A stretch of 64,000 nt of DNA from NCBI RefSeq assembly GCF_964204865.1, contig NC_135262.1, forward strand, positions 14,818,001 through 14,882,000, given 5' to 3'. Origin of the DNA: Styela clava. Lineage: Eukaryota > Chordata > Ascidiacea > Stolidobranchia > Styelidae. Position numbers and translations under genes: made by a program. Of the stretch, positions 26,065-37,598 are shown one piece after another; position 1 is the stretch's first letter, and every line of letters begins with the position of its first letter. A model generated the notes under the pieces. That model saw only the letters and a list, made by a program, of their open reading frames with translations, was not told where the DNA came from and did no database searches.

Positions 26065-26312
26065 GTGTAGAATGTGTTTTCATCTAGCGATGAACTCTTT
26101 AATACCTGTTCGAAGCCACTCTGCAGAACATAATCCAGCGGGCATCGAAAAAAGATATGTCCATGGAATACCACGAATACGTTCCCTGAATGAGTCCAGT
26201 CACTTTCTTGTAATCATAACAGGTTGGGTGGAACGGGGGTTCGTGACATGTCATTGATTTCTTTTTGAAAAGTTACAACAATAAATGGTCAGAATTATCA
26301 AGAAGGTATTGA

Positions 26313-26445
26313 CAGGCTTGTCCATGGGACATATTTTTATGTCTCATTCCCATCCCATAGCAATTATACCTGTCCCATCCCATGGGATTCCCATCGGGAT
26401 AAAATTCAATAAAATTTGTTAAATTCAGGTTTGGCGTCTACTAAA
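26313..26445. repeat. Left-end fragment of the 4590-type hAT-like element
   Basis: It begins CAGGCTTGTCCATGGGACAT and continues with the same GTCCCATCCCATGGGATTCC-like interior as 4590-4720. It then breaks into unrelated sequence next to the LINE remnant, so it is truncated. Confidence 0.7.
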
Positions 26446-26574
26446 TAGGACTACATGCCATTCGTACCTTTCAAGTCCGTATCAGCATCACAATGTCCGA
26501 TATATTCAATATATATCGATAACGGAATTCCTCAAGGTAGCGTATTATCTCCACTTCTTTTTAATGTTGTGACA

Positions 26575-28010
26575 AACGATTCCCCAAAGAGGGCTTAAAC
26601 AAGGCGATCCAATCTCATCGTATTTATTCCTCATAAGAATAGAAATATTTGCAACTATGGTCCGATATCACTGGATTTAAAATCGCAGAAAACGAAATTA
26701 AAATAGCCCTAGCTGCAGAAGATACGTAGTATTTACTGATGGTTCATCTAAAAGAATAGTAAATTTACTTCGAACAGCTGAAGTGTTTGGAATTATATCA
26801 GGGGGCAAAACAAATGCTGAAAAATCACAACCAATGATTATTGGAAGTAAAAGTGGCATATGTGAACAAAATATTCAGCACAATCTGATCTGGACTTATA
26901 AATTTAAATTGTTGGGAATTACAATTACGGTTGATTTGAAACAACTATATGAACTTAACTTGCCGTCGAAATTGCAGCAAGTACAAAACATTATCCAAAT
27001 TTGGCGTATGAGAAATTTAACAATTCTAGGAAAAGTGTGTGTAATCAAATCATTAATTCTATCCTTTTTTACATATCAATTTACATTTTTACCAGTTACG
27101 ATACCCCAAAAAGTCGTAAAATCACTGAATTCTTTAATATATATTTCTTTTTTTGTGGAATTCAAATTGGGGAAGAGTCAAGCGTAAAACACTGATTGGC
27201 CCAAAAATGGAAGGTGGAATTAATATGGTAGATGTTGGAAGTGTCATTATTTCTAAAAAACTGAAATGGCTGTATCACCTTATTGATGAGTCGAAAGAAA
27301 GTAATTAGAAAGCCATTGAACTTTATTATTTACGAAATATAGAATACATTGTTTACTAAAAGGAAATTTATGGTATAATTCTCGCATCATAAAAAATCTT
27401 CCTTTTGTAACAATTAGGGATAGACTTCGTACCTGGTACATATACAAGGAATTAACATGCAATGCCAATATCCATCTATATAATGAATGAACCATTATGG
27501 TACAACAAGAAATTGCAATATGCAAGAATGCCATTTTTTATAAATAAAAAAAACTGGAGAGAACAAGGAGTCTGTGACTTACACCATTTGGTGAACAGAA
27601 ATTCTCTATTCCTTTTATTTTAAAATGATTCAACTTGGTGAATTCAAATCTCTGTGGATTTTGTGAAAATGCAATTGAAGACCTATTTCACTTATTTTTT
27701 TATTGTCCGACCACGCAAGATTTGTGGGCACAAGTTACTCAATACTTATATTTTATTACTGACAATCCGGCAATTACTCTAGATAAAAAAGAATGTTTTT
27801 TAGGTTATTTTGACCCCCGAATAACAAGTTAATTAATTGTATATTAATTTGTGCACGTTTTGTTTTATATATTGATGAAAGCTGCAGCATATTCTTCCCA
27901 TATTTGACCTTTTTGTCAACTTTATCCAAAGTATGAAAGAAAGCGAGAAAAGGTATGCAATTAACCGGGGCAAATGAGCTGTACATAATAAAAAGTGGAA
28001 TAATATGTGA
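26575..28010 (+). pseudogene. Decayed LINE reverse transcriptase with zf-RVT end
   Basis: A non-LTR retrotransposon remnant read in broken frames. At about 26590-26650 a conceptual RGLKQGDPISSYLF motif (RT domain) is visible. It is followed by the degraded active-site region near 26715-26740, where a stop replaces the expected reading. Positions 26783-27187 encode the thumb/linker part (LGITITVDL, WRMRNLTILGKVCVIKSLIL). Positions 27635-27832 encode a zinc-binding reverse transcriptase tail (CGFCENAIEDLFHLFFYCP). Frame changes occur near 26760, 27180 and 27300-27630. The layout resembles L1/Tx1-type elements, but the clade is not certain. No 5' end or endonuclease was found, so it is 5'-truncated and dead. 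Confidence 0.82.
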
Positions 28011-28307
28011 ATATATTATTTATACATTTGTGAATTCCAGTCGTTCGCAAAGCCAGAAAACTTAAATTGGAACCGACTTTGGAGAAGAAGAGCTTAGTAA
28101 CATGGACATTATTGAAACTGTTATTGAATTTGTTTTGTTTACGACTCTACGGGCAGAGATATTTAGGATTAGTTATTTATTGTAATTGATTTAATTTTAT
28201 AACTATTTATTTGTAAATATTGTATAATATGTCAGTTTAAGATTTCAAATTCAAATTGATAAATGGCGCAAAAGACCACTGAAGTTATAAGCGCCATAAA
28301 ACATATA

Positions 28308-28573
28308 ACAAGAGAGCTATGCTCAAGTATATGGCACGTTGCGCCACATAGTGGCAAATTTTGATGACGTCATAGCAAAAAAAGAGTAATAGCCTTTGAG
28401 CGATAAATATAATATTTACTCACTGAAAATTTCAAAGCAATTGGTCTGGTAATCAATAAGAAAAGCGACTTTTCATAACGTGTCAAAGAACAAGAATACG
28501 AACAACAATACCAACATACTATTGAAACGATCGTTATGTCCACCGACGTGTCCAATAACAACAACAACAACGT
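28308..28573 (+). repeat. SINE-like repeat with (AAC)n tail, copy 2
   Basis: Same family as 24620-24870: head ACAAGAGAGCTATGCTCAA, middle TTTTGATGACGTCATAGC, and CAACAACAACAACAA at the 3' end (28556-28573). It differs by scattered substitutions. Confidence 0.7.
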
Positions 28574-29586
28574 ATGATATATCCGAGTTTAGTCGAGTGG
28601 AATGATAGACGTTGAAATCTTTTGATATCACAAATTAAAAGAAAATGGTCATACCGATTTGTCTGGTCGGAAATCTTACGAAATCATAGTGCGGTAACGC
28701 CATAAGAAAAGCATTGTAAAGCGTCTCCGAAAATGTATCAATCATTCGAATCATTTTAATTGAGGCAAAATAGTAGAAAGACAAGATTATTTAAAGTATA
28801 TATACTGTAACCTACATATTTATATTTGTGCCTGGAATGAACACGATAGCCGAGGGTTGATTATTTGGTCTACCTGGTAGCGGTCAGCAATAACTTCATA
28901 AATAAAACTTATCGGTGTTTTCTACGTTGTGTCATGTAACTACGTCGGATTGGGATGACAATTTGTCTGGCAAGGAAATATTAACGTGAAATTTTTCAAT
29001 GGTGCCATGCTGAGATTAAAAAAGTTAAAATGTTTACCAGTAGAAAGCAAGGTTGGTTATGAATGACCAAAGTTCGACATTCAGTGGTGTATGAAATACT
29101 TTATTGTTAAACACAATCAAGATGTGGTTAGAGTAATTTGTTAAAGCAAACAACACCATTGTACGAAACCTCCTGCTAGTTACGATGGTAAATACGAGTT
29201 GAAAATATTTATCAAAAAGTATCTTTGGAGAAGAAATATTTAGTGAAGCAGATATTTCTTTCTTGTTTTATAGTGGCTGGCCGAATGGAGATCTTTTGGT
29301 AATTATCGAAATAGAAAAAATGACAAGCAATCCCTGATCACGAAGTAGCATACCGTGGAAATTATTCGCATTTTTCTTACACGAATCCCGAAAATCACGC
29401 ATCAAAATGATCCTTCTTTCAACATCACGTACTGCTCTGAGCAGTTCATTAAAAGAGACTCCACGCGAGACAAAATTCAGAATTGAAAAACAAATTGAAA
29501 GTTCAACTTCGAGTTGCTAAAAAGTGATAAGATGTTCTGTGGTCCGGCCTTCAGCGTCACTATAATTTTACATTATTACATGGCCC
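28574..29586. other. Gene-free spacer before the LTR element
   Basis: About 1 kb with no recognisable coding region, RNA gene or repeat terminus. Confidence 0.45.
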
Positions 29587-29773
29587 TGTTATGAAAGATA
29601 ACAGGATACCGATTCTAGGCATTATTAAACATAAGAACACCACTACCACAACTTAACACTGTAAACAATAGAATAACACGCAAACAGTGAAGTATGCAAT
29701 ACGACATAGCTAGGGCAATCAAGAGTACATTGTTTATCTAATAATTACACTGTAAAGAAATTCTAACACCACA
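29587..29773 (-). repeat. 3' LTR (187 bp)
   Basis: Near-identical to 33514-33700 with the same length and TG...CA ends in coding orientation. The terminus contains a short palindrome TGTTATGAAAGATAACA. Confidence 0.92.
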
Positions 29774-29820
29774 ATTTCCCCTTCCTAAAAGATTAGTTAA
29801 CAAAAAGTTTAAAAAACATT

Positions 29821-30900
29821 TCACTCATAGTAATGTAAACGATCAATTGGACGCTTTTCTCTAGTAGAACGCCTAGGAGCCGGGGTGTCTATCATCTTCA
29901 TTGGGGATGTTTCGTGTTTTTCATCATCACCAGGAATATTTGACTTTTCTTCCCCTTCTTGAATTTTTGATTGGTTGATAACGGGATGCGATATTTTTGG
30001 TAAATAGTCCGAATCTGCTGTATCAGCCTGCTTTACAGGTAATTGAGAAGGTTGATTATCGGGGAAACTTCCATTATTCTCACTTCTAAACGGTGTACCA
30101 TCACCACACGGTGCAAGATGTTTTGTTGATACTGTTGAGGTTTTACCATCTGAATACCGAATATGAGCGTAATGTCTGTTTGCATCCAGAAGTTTCACTT
30201 CATCGACGTATGGATCAGATTTGTTTCTTCTAATCTGTCTCTTGAGAAGAACAATTTTAGAATTTGTCCGCCACGTTGGAACGGCATATCCTGTGGTAGA
30301 TCTTCTTGCAAAATTGAACAACCGTTCATGTGGTGTTGCATCTGTTGCAGTGCACAACAGTGATCTGATGGAATGCAAAACATCTAATAGAACATCTTGC
30401 CAAAATTCAATTGGCAAACTTTTTGACATTAAAGCAAGTTTTATTCCTTTCCAAATTGTACCATTGCACCGTTCTACTTGACCATTCGCCGAAGGATTGT
30501 AAGGAGTTGTTCTACCGTGAGACACACCCTTTTCTTGCAAAAATCTTTTAAACTCACAACTCATGAAAGCCGAACCACGATCAGTATGTATGTAAGCAGG
30601 CATTCCAAATACAGCGAACAATGGAGTTAGACTTTTTATTACACTGGCGGCCGAAACATCAGGTGTTGGAATAGCGAAGGGAAATCGTGAAAACTCGTCA
30701 ATTACGCAGAGAAAATATTTGTTGCGATTGTTTGACGGAAGAGGTCCCTTGAAGTCAATACTTAAACGTTCAAAGGACTGAGTCGCTTTTACAAGAGTTC
30801 CTGCTTCAGGCCGATAGTATTTAGGTTTTATCTCTCTGCATACACGGCAATTCAAGACCGTTCGCTTAACGTCTTTACTCATTAGTCGAATAAGGTAAAT
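29821..30900 (-). pseudogene. Retrotransposon integrase region, frame-shifted from RT
   Basis: The integrase core is clear: CRVCREIKP (the CC half of the HHCC finger), then LSIDFKGPLP, HTDRGSAF and NPSANGQVERCNGT, which supply the D, D and E catalytic residues. A C-terminal chromodomain was not recognised; the tail is charged and ends RLHYYE. The HH half of the zinc finger (LHDALCHPG) lies in the preceding frame, so the finger is split by a frame change near 30885-30900. Family members usually encode this without a break, so the copy is probably inactive unless the shift is a sequencing error. Confidence 0.85.
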
Positions 30901-32240
30901 TACGGACCTTAACAAAATGAGCGAATCTAGATATACCTGGATGGCATAATGCATCATGTAATTTAGTGAGGATATTAGTAGAAGGAAGAGCACATGAAAT
31001 CCTCGATAGAGTGTCTGGTTCAACATTGTCTTTGCCTGGTTTGTATGCGATATCGAAAGAGTAACCGGATAGCTCAATTCTCCATCTTGTTATTTTTTCA
31101 TTTTTGATTTTACCTTTGTGGCGTAAATCAAACATGTAAGAGACACTTTTCTGATCTGTTTTCATGATGAAACGTCTTCCTGTTAAAAAGTGACGCCAAT
31201 GTCGTACTGCTTCAACAACTATGGCCATAGCTTCTTTTTCGACCGAAGGGTGTTTAAGTTCAGAGCCGTGTAATGTACGTGAAAAAAATGCCACGGGACG
31301 ACCAGATTGATTTAGTGTCGCTGCTATAGCAATATCTGAAGCATCAGTTTCCAATCCAAATGGAATATTTTCATCAACGGCAATGAGAACAGCATTTTCT
31401 ATTAACTGTTTTAGTTCATGAAAAGCTCCTATAGTGTCAGTAAGAGGAAAAGAGGTCGATTTTGTTAATGATCTGATTCTATTTGAAAAGTTTGGAATCC
31501 ATCTAGAATAGTATGAAAAGAATCCCATGCATCTGCTCAATTCGTTAGAATTTGATGGTATTGGAAGTTGGCGTAAAGGTTTTAATCTTTCGGGATCTGG
31601 ACGAATTTCACCTTCAGCAATTTGATATCCTAAAATTGGCAATGTTCGAGTAGTCCATATACTTTTCGATTCATTAAAAATCAATCCTCGTTGTTTTGCA
31701 GATTCCAGGAAAGCAGCCAGGTTTTTGTCGTGATCCTCTTTAGTCATCCCACAAATAGTTATGTTATCTAAATATGGAAAAACTCCTCGCAGTTGTTCTT
31801 CTTTCACGAGCTGCTTCATTATCCGCTGAAAACAAGAGACCCCCTTTGTGATTCCGAAAGGCAGCCTTGTGAATTGGTATAAATTTCCCTCGGCTTCAAA
31901 CGCGGTAAACTCTCTATCTTGGTGTTTCAGTGGAACTTGATGATAAGCGCTAGTGAGATCAACAGTACTAAAAACTCGATATTGTGCGATTTCATTCACT
32001 AACTCTGAAATTTTTGGCAATGGAAAAGCGTCCAATAAAGTGAACTTGTTAATAGTTTGCGAGTAATCAATTGCCAAACGTTTCTTTCGATTTTCTGCTT
32101 TAACCACAACGACTTGAGCTCTCCATGGCGAAAGGCATGTTTCGATAATTCCTTCTCGCTGAAGTCTTGCTACTTCGTCTCGAATGAATAATCTATCTTC
32201 GTGTGAATATCTTCTCGATTTAGTGGCTATTGGATGACAG
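30875..32240 (-). CDS. Retrotransposon reverse transcriptase and RNase H
   Basis: The RT frame opens just inside the end of gag-pro, about 13 nt before the gag stop and in the -1 frame, and reads DCHPIATKSRRYS onward. The first ATG is at 32107, so synthesis probably depends on frameshifting or reinitiation. Visible RT motifs are VFSTVDLTSAYHQ, FTRLPFGITKG, and VFPYLDNITICG in place of the usual YxDD box. The tether ILGYQIAEGEIRPDPERL precedes RNase H, which shows FGLETDASD, VEKEAMAIV and MKTDQKS. The frame ends at 30875, inside the integrase zinc finger. No obvious slippery heptamer was found in the short gag/pol overlap. Confidence 0.88.
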
Positions 32241-33480
32241 TCCGCAGTTCAGGTGGGGTTATTTTCAATGACGAGAAACCACAGATTGATAATTCAGGTT
32301 TTTTACCACCGTAGTGAAATCTTACACTTTTATGCAGGGTTTGGAAATTGAGTCCGAGGATCATATCAGCGCATAAGCTGTCGATTACACCAAACTTAAC
32401 TCCGCTATATTTATGATTATTATAGTATAAATCCATTTCAGTACATCCAAGAACTTCTACTGAACATTTAGACGATGCCATGGAAATGACATTCTTTGTC
32501 GTACGAACGTTGAGCCTAAGAGATTTTACCAGCCTTGGGTGAATATAATTTTCCGAACTACCACTGTCGAACAAAGCTCGTACTTTTCGTTGACCGACTT
32601 CTACCCAGGCTGTGGCTTGTCGTAATGTAGACGTAACGTATCCAACATAAGGTTTGTCATGAATAGTAGCCAATGTTGAATGTGGTATCATTGCTGAAAT
32701 GTCAAGGCGACTGCTGGAGTCATTGTTCGAAATAGTTCTTCCGCGACAGACCTTTGCAAAATGTCCTTTCTTTTGACACTTGAAACAGACTACTTCCCGA
32801 GCTGGGCATTTGGATCGTGGGTGTCTACTATTACCACAGAAAATGCATTTACTTCTAATAGTCATCGCTGCATTATCTGGCAACGATCCAACATCGAAAT
32901 TGTTTGATTGTATTGTTGAAGGTACTGCTCCGACGGAAGTGTTTTCGTTTATAGCATAAGATTGTGAATTTCGAACGGCAGTTTCCAATGATTTGGCTTG
33001 ATCAACCATTTCGTCCAGTGTCAATTTCTTATTCTCCAGCAGTCGTTGGCGTATCCAACTGGAATTCAAGCCACGTATAAAAGAGTCCCGAATATATTCA
33101 TTCTGGTATTCTTTAGCAGATACGTTCTGGAAGTTACAATCTTTGCTCAATTCTGTCAATGCTCTTAAATATTCAGCAACTGACTCAGAAGTTTGTTGGG
33201 ATCGCGTGGCCAACATATGACGTGCATATATTTCATTCTTTGTCTGTACAAAAATCCCTTTCAACGTATCTATGGCTTCATCATAAGTTGTGATATTTCT
33301 AATATATCTATAAGTTCTCGGAGACACATAGTTTGTTAATACTCCCAATTTATCAAGTCCTTCAGTGGGTAAAGCTTCCAAGAAATTTTCGAATGTCTTT
33401 TGCCAATGCAGCCATTCGCATTCCGCGTCACGTGTATCAGGATCTGTGTCTAGTTTCTCCGGCTTTAAAACTTTATCCAT
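32227..33480 (-). CDS. Retrotransposon Gag-protease, 417 residues
   Basis: Structural Gag fused to an aspartic protease. Residues 1-170 are a helical capsid-like region containing WLHWQKTFENFLEA and EYIRDSFIRGL. Two zinc knuckles follow: an atypical CIFCGNSRHPRSKC (about 212-225) and a canonical CX2CX4HX4C, CFKCQKKGHFAKVC (about 232-245). The protease active site is LFDSGSS at about 303-309, and DMILGLNF about 60 residues later is the expected ILG motif. The start is 33 bp after the 5' LTR. The frame is intact. The protease sits in the Gag frame rather than the Pol frame, which occurs in some Ty3/gypsy lineages. Confidence 0.9.
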   Translation of the reverse strand: MDKVLKPEKLDTDPDTRDAECEWLHWQKTFENFLEALPTEGLDKLGVLTNYVSPRTYRYIRNITTYDEAIDTLKGIFVQTKNEIYARHMLATRSQQTSESVAEYLRALTELSKDCNFQNVSAKEYQNEYIRDSFIRGLNSSWIRQRLLENKKLTLDEMVDQAKSLETAVRNSQSYAINENTSVGAVPSTIQSNNFDVGSLPDNAAMTIRSKCIFCGNSRHPRSKCPAREVVCFKCQKKGHFAKVCRGRTISNNDSSSRLDISAMIPHSTLATIHDKPYVGYVTSTLRQATAWVEVGQRKVRALFDSGSSENYIHPRLVKSLRLNVRTTKNVISMASSKCSVEVLGCTEMDLYYNNHKYSGVKFGVIDSLCADMILGLNFQTLHKSVRFHYGGKKPELSICGFSSLKITPPELRTVIQ

Positions 33481-33513
33481 TGTGGTTGGTTCGTTAAGTT
33501 ATGTTTAATAAAT

Positions 33514-33700
33514 TGTTATGAAAGATAACAGGATACCGATTCTAGGCTTTATTAAACATAAGAACACCACTACCACAACTTAACACTGTAAACAATAGAA
33601 TAACACGCAAACATTGAAGTATGCAGTACGACAGAGCTAGGGCAATCAAGAGTACATTGTTTATCTAATAATTACACTGTGAAGAAATACTAACACCACA
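33514..33700 (-). repeat. 5' LTR (187 bp)
   Basis: Partner of 29587-29773. Differences include CATT/CTTT, ACAGTG/ACATTG and GTAAAG/GTGAAG positions. Confidence 0.92.
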
Positions 33701-34111
33701 CTCCCCTGGTGTAAACATTTTCGAGACCAGAAACTCATGGCCTCAAGGTAACGCACAAGACAAATCAGTATGCTTTTTAGAACACCTATGCCCGTTTGGG
33801 GGCATTTCACATGTATATTATATTAGTGTAATACTAATCTGGCATTAATGGCGCGCTGAATTCATGGAAAATATGATATAGGAAAAAGGCCATACATATT
33901 CATGGTAGGGTTTTACAGAAGCATACTCATTTGTCACGCAAGTCTCTGCCTCGCCTTCTTTGATGCCACGATTATTCTTATTTAGATATATTTTTATCTG
34001 GGAGGATTGCATCTGTGATAACGACGTTAAAAATGGATAATTCCATTCTAAGTTTGACTCTTTGACGTAAGTATTTATTTATTCTTGCTATACAGCAGGG
34101 GGGTTTCAATA
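33701..34111. other. Spacer, no feature seen
   Basis: About 400 bp between the LTR element and the next fold-back repeat. No gene or repeat end was recognised. Confidence 0.4.
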
Positions 34112-34264
34112 AAATTTGAACCCACGACAATTGCACCTGCATACTATTGCACCTATGGAATTTTTTTTACGGATATTTGAACTCATACTAACCCTAACCC
34201 GTGGATTTTAGCACCCTCATATAGATTGAACCCGCGGATATACGGGTTCAAATGTACGGTCACC
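34112..34264. repeat. Fold-back repeat, TTTGAACCC family, copy 1
   Basis: It begins TTTGAACCCACGACAATTGC and ends CGGGTTCAAATGTACGGTCA, with the TTTGAACCC/GGGTTCAAA ends inverted. The interior has CTAACCCTAACCC, TTAGCACCC and ATATAGATTGAA. A second copy is at 62911-63110. Confidence 0.75.
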
Positions 34265-34567
34265 CAGCAGGGGTGGCCAACACGTCGGTCGCCACGGTTC
34301 TAGCTGTCGATCGCGTCTGATGTTGAGTGAATTTCATTGAAATACCCCCAAAAATTGCCTCAAACCAGTTTTGTGTTCAACACCAGGCGGTATACAGTGA
34401 TTTCCATGCGCAAAATAAAATATACACATACAGTATTTGAGTCTGGGCAAGCCCGGTAAAGCATATTATTTCGTAACAAATGCAAGTTTTTCCGCTGCCA
34501 AGTTTTAAAAATGAAGTACCGAATATCGCGTGTCTAGACTGACAAACGATCCAACAATAACTTCCGC

Positions 34568-37500
34568 CAGTGGCGGCGCGTCAATAGGGCCAACCGGGGC
34601 AATGCCCCGGTTGTTTTTTCGGTATAATAAAAAATATTCGAAAAATACCTCAATATCGGTTGCACAGACTGTCTACACTAGCCATATTCTCCCGACATGG
34701 TTCATTTTTCGCTCGCAAAGCCTTCGCCGAACGTCGACGGGGCGACGCCGATTTTGCCCCGGTTGCTCATTGTATATCGTATTCTCTCTTTTATCCTCCA
34801 CTCGCCGCATTTGTCTCGTTTGTTTTCTGTTTCTTTTACTAAATCATCGGGGCTAGCCCCGGAATTATGACGACACAATGCCGACGTTTCTTACAACAAC
34901 GTGTTGACATATTCACGCATTCCTTCTCGTTCGTTGGTTGCTTGAAGAGTTGATAGTTTCCTCGCCTTCGTTTTTGTCGCTTGTTTCGCTATTTGAATCA
35001 GTTAGAGACCTTTAGTCCATTTGCTTTCGATTTTCCACATTCCTTTTGAGCTCCTCACTTCTTTCCGGCTTCGCATTTCTTAGCCTTAGACCTCATAATG
35101 AATAAGGTTGATGCACTACTTCGCACTCCGTTTTCGCAGCTGCCGCTGGAACAAAAATTAGAGGTACAACGTCTTGGGCCTTATCAACCAAAAAATTGTT
35201 CACTGGAACAATCCCATGACGGAGGAAAGCGTCGGCGTACATTCTGCGCAGAAACTTGGTATAAAAAACACGAATGGTTGTGTTACAGCGAGGACAAAAA
35301 TGCACTGTTTTGTTTTTATTGCCTACTTTTTGCTACCGCCGTGACTCACGTTGGTGTGAATTTGGTTTTAGAGATCTTAATCATCTTTCCGAGCGTGCCA
35401 GGGATCATCAATCCTCTATGGAGCATCTGGACAATGCAGTAAAATACCGAACATTCGGAAATGTTAATATTGCAGCACAGTTGGATGAAGGACGCGCGGT
35501 TTCTATTCGTCGGCACAACCAAAACGTCGAGAAAAACCGCCATGTTCTCGGTCGATTGATAGATGTTTTGAAGTTCATTGGTTGTCACGAGCTGTCCCTC
35601 CGTGGGCACGATGAACGGGCTGGCTCTTCTAATAGAGGGGTATTTTTGGATATGGTGGAATACACCGCATCCCTAGATACAGTATTGAGAGATCATCTTG
35701 ATGCCGCAACTGTTTCGAAAGGGACATCTAAGGATATCCAAAATGATTTGCTCGACTCAATGTATAAAATTTATTTACAACATTTGGCTCTGGAAATTGA
35801 GAATTGCCAGTTCCTTTCGATTCAGTCTGACGAGACAACTGACATCACGTGCGTTTCCCAACTGGCTGTGATTTTTCGGTTTGTGAAAGATGGTAAACCT
35901 ACCGAGAGATTTCACAGCTTTGTACCAATCGTTGATCACACGGCTTGCGGGATATCGGCTGTACTGAAAGAAGTGTTACAGCCTTACAACGCGAAGTCAA
36001 AATTGATAGCTCAAAGTTATGACGGCGCGGCAGTCATGAGTGGGTCGAAACATGGTGTTCAAGTTTATATAAAAGAAGATTTTCCTCATGCGCATTTTTT
36101 ACATTGTTATGCACACCAATTCAACCTCGTTATTAAAAATATGTGTCTTGATACCCCTCTCGTCCGTATATTTTTTGCAAACGTTTCGGGGTTTTCTTCA
36201 TTTTTTTCCGTTTCGCCGAAGCGCTCTGACCGCCTTCACCAGATATGTAGCCGCCGTCTCCCAGCTTGTGCACCAACACGTTGGAACTTTCAATCACGCG
36301 TGGTGCAGGGCGTGTCCGAAATTAGGTCCGAGCTCATTGAGTGTTTCAATGGCATTCAGAGCTCTCCGGTTTGGGACGAACGCTCTGTGAGGGAGGCGGC
36401 AGGTCTAAAGCGTCTGCTAGAAGATGGTGAGTTTTCATTTTTTCTCGCTTTTTTCTCCACAATATTCTATCACGTGGATGTATTATACGGCGCATTGCAG
36501 TCAAGGCTAATGGATGGAGCGTCTGTGCAGTCGTGTATTTCAGACTTCTGCGATGCTGCATCTCGTATCCGGAAAACAATAAACTACGACGACACAAGGA
36601 GTGCTTCTTTACGCCGCGGGCAAACAACGCAGCGTTTGATTTTGTCTGCAGAGGAATGCTGTGACATTCTGGTGAATCAAATAGGCGATCGTCTGCGCAC
36701 TGAACACCTTGCCGCGTTCTCTTTGATGAACCCCAAAAATTTTTCAAAATTTGAACGTCAATTTCCCATCCATTTGTTGGCTACTGTCTCCAAATTTTAC
36801 CCCATGATAAACGTGGGTAAATTGGAAAATGAATTGCGATGTATATACACCAATCAAACTTTTTTGAACATCACATCAACTTGCGCGCTCTATGGGTTCC
36901 TCATAGATAACACTCTAGTAACTACCTTTGTGGCGTTTGCAAAATTTCTGGACATCATTTTGACGACGCCTATTTCTTCCGCCGACGCAGAGCGAACATT
37001 CAGCACGCTGAAGCGTATTAAAACGTATCTCAGAAACACAATGAAGCAAGATAGATTAAATTCCTTGGCTGTTTTATCCATTCACAGAGACGTTATTTCT
37101 GGGATGCATGACTTTAATCAGCGCGTTATTGAGCATTTTGCTTCCAAGAAACCGCGGCGTGTTGCATATATGTTCAAGCAGTAGAGGTCTAGCAGCATAT
37201 ATATCTATGAGTGAGCGACGCATGTCCTTATCTTTGCATTAACTTTCCTTTCTTCATAGTAACGTTTTAAACCTTATTTTAGACTTTGTCTGCTTTCCCG
37301 AAGTTTCTGTTAATATGTCATTGTATTTATCTGGGTAAATATTGTCTTTCCTTTTGAAAGAGGTTTCAAAATAAACTATGTCTATATTTATTAATCCCTT
37401 GACTTGGACCGGTTTTAAAGACACTTTCTTATCGTTAAAAATTGTCGCTTTTGCCGATTGGTTGTTACCGATGGAATGGTTTTTATACTCATAAAATGAT

Positions 37501-37598
37501 GGGAGAACTTACAGCGCTCATCCTGTTCCCGTAGATGGGGGTGACTTGGTCCCGCAGTAGCTTGCCCCGGTTGTCAAAATGACCACGCGCCGCCACTG
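34568..37598 (+). mobile_element. hAT transposon (3031 bp) with transposase gene
   Basis: Both ends read CAGTGGCGGCGCGT inward, and a nearby CAACCGGGGCAA block is also shared. The flanks ACTTCCGC (34560-34567) and ACTTTCGC (37599-37606) match at 7 of 8 positions, the 8-bp target duplication expected for hAT. It encloses one transposase gene on the plus strand (35098-37184). It was inserted inside the outer element 34268-37832. Confidence 0.93.
35098..37184 (+). pseudogene. hAT transposase (TTF finger, DUF4371, hAT-C), one frame break
   Basis: Cut-and-paste transposase of the group with an N-terminal TTF-type zinc finger. Positions 35098 to about 35345 encode the finger (RRTFCAETWYKKHEWLCYSE then FCFYCLLF). 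The frame then shifts by one base between about 35345 and 35370 and continues to 37184 with FGFRDLNHLSERARDH. Motifs follow in order: IQSDETTDIT (catalytic Asp region), QSYDGAAVMSG, HFLHCYAHQFNLVI, CAPTRWNFQSR, and the C-terminal dimerisation segment TPISSADAERTFSTLKRIKT. Apart from the single break, about 600 residues are open, so the element is recently active or the break is a sequence error. No splice pair across the break was convincing. Confidence 0.88.

Larger units (their letters stand above)
29587..33700 (-). mobile_element. Ty3/gypsy-type LTR retrotransposon, 4.1 kb
   Basis: The element has 187-bp LTRs at both ends and gag-protease, reverse transcriptase/RNase H and integrase regions in Ty3/gypsy order. 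In coding orientation the LTRs start TGTGGTGTTAG and end CTTTCATAACA. A purine tract (AGGAAGGGGAAAT, 29774-29786 reversed) sits directly before the 3' LTR. Only 33 bp separate the 5' LTR from the gag ATG, and no usual tRNA-complementary primer site was recognised there. The LTRs differ at about 6 of 187 positions, indicating moderate age. Flanking 5-mers (GGCCC, CTCCC) do not match, so no target duplication is visible. The pol frame is interrupted in the integrase zinc region. Confidence 0.9.

Noticed and set aside
29582..33705. Target-site duplication of the LTR element
   Set aside because: Flanking bases GGCCC and CTCCC do not match, so none is claimed.
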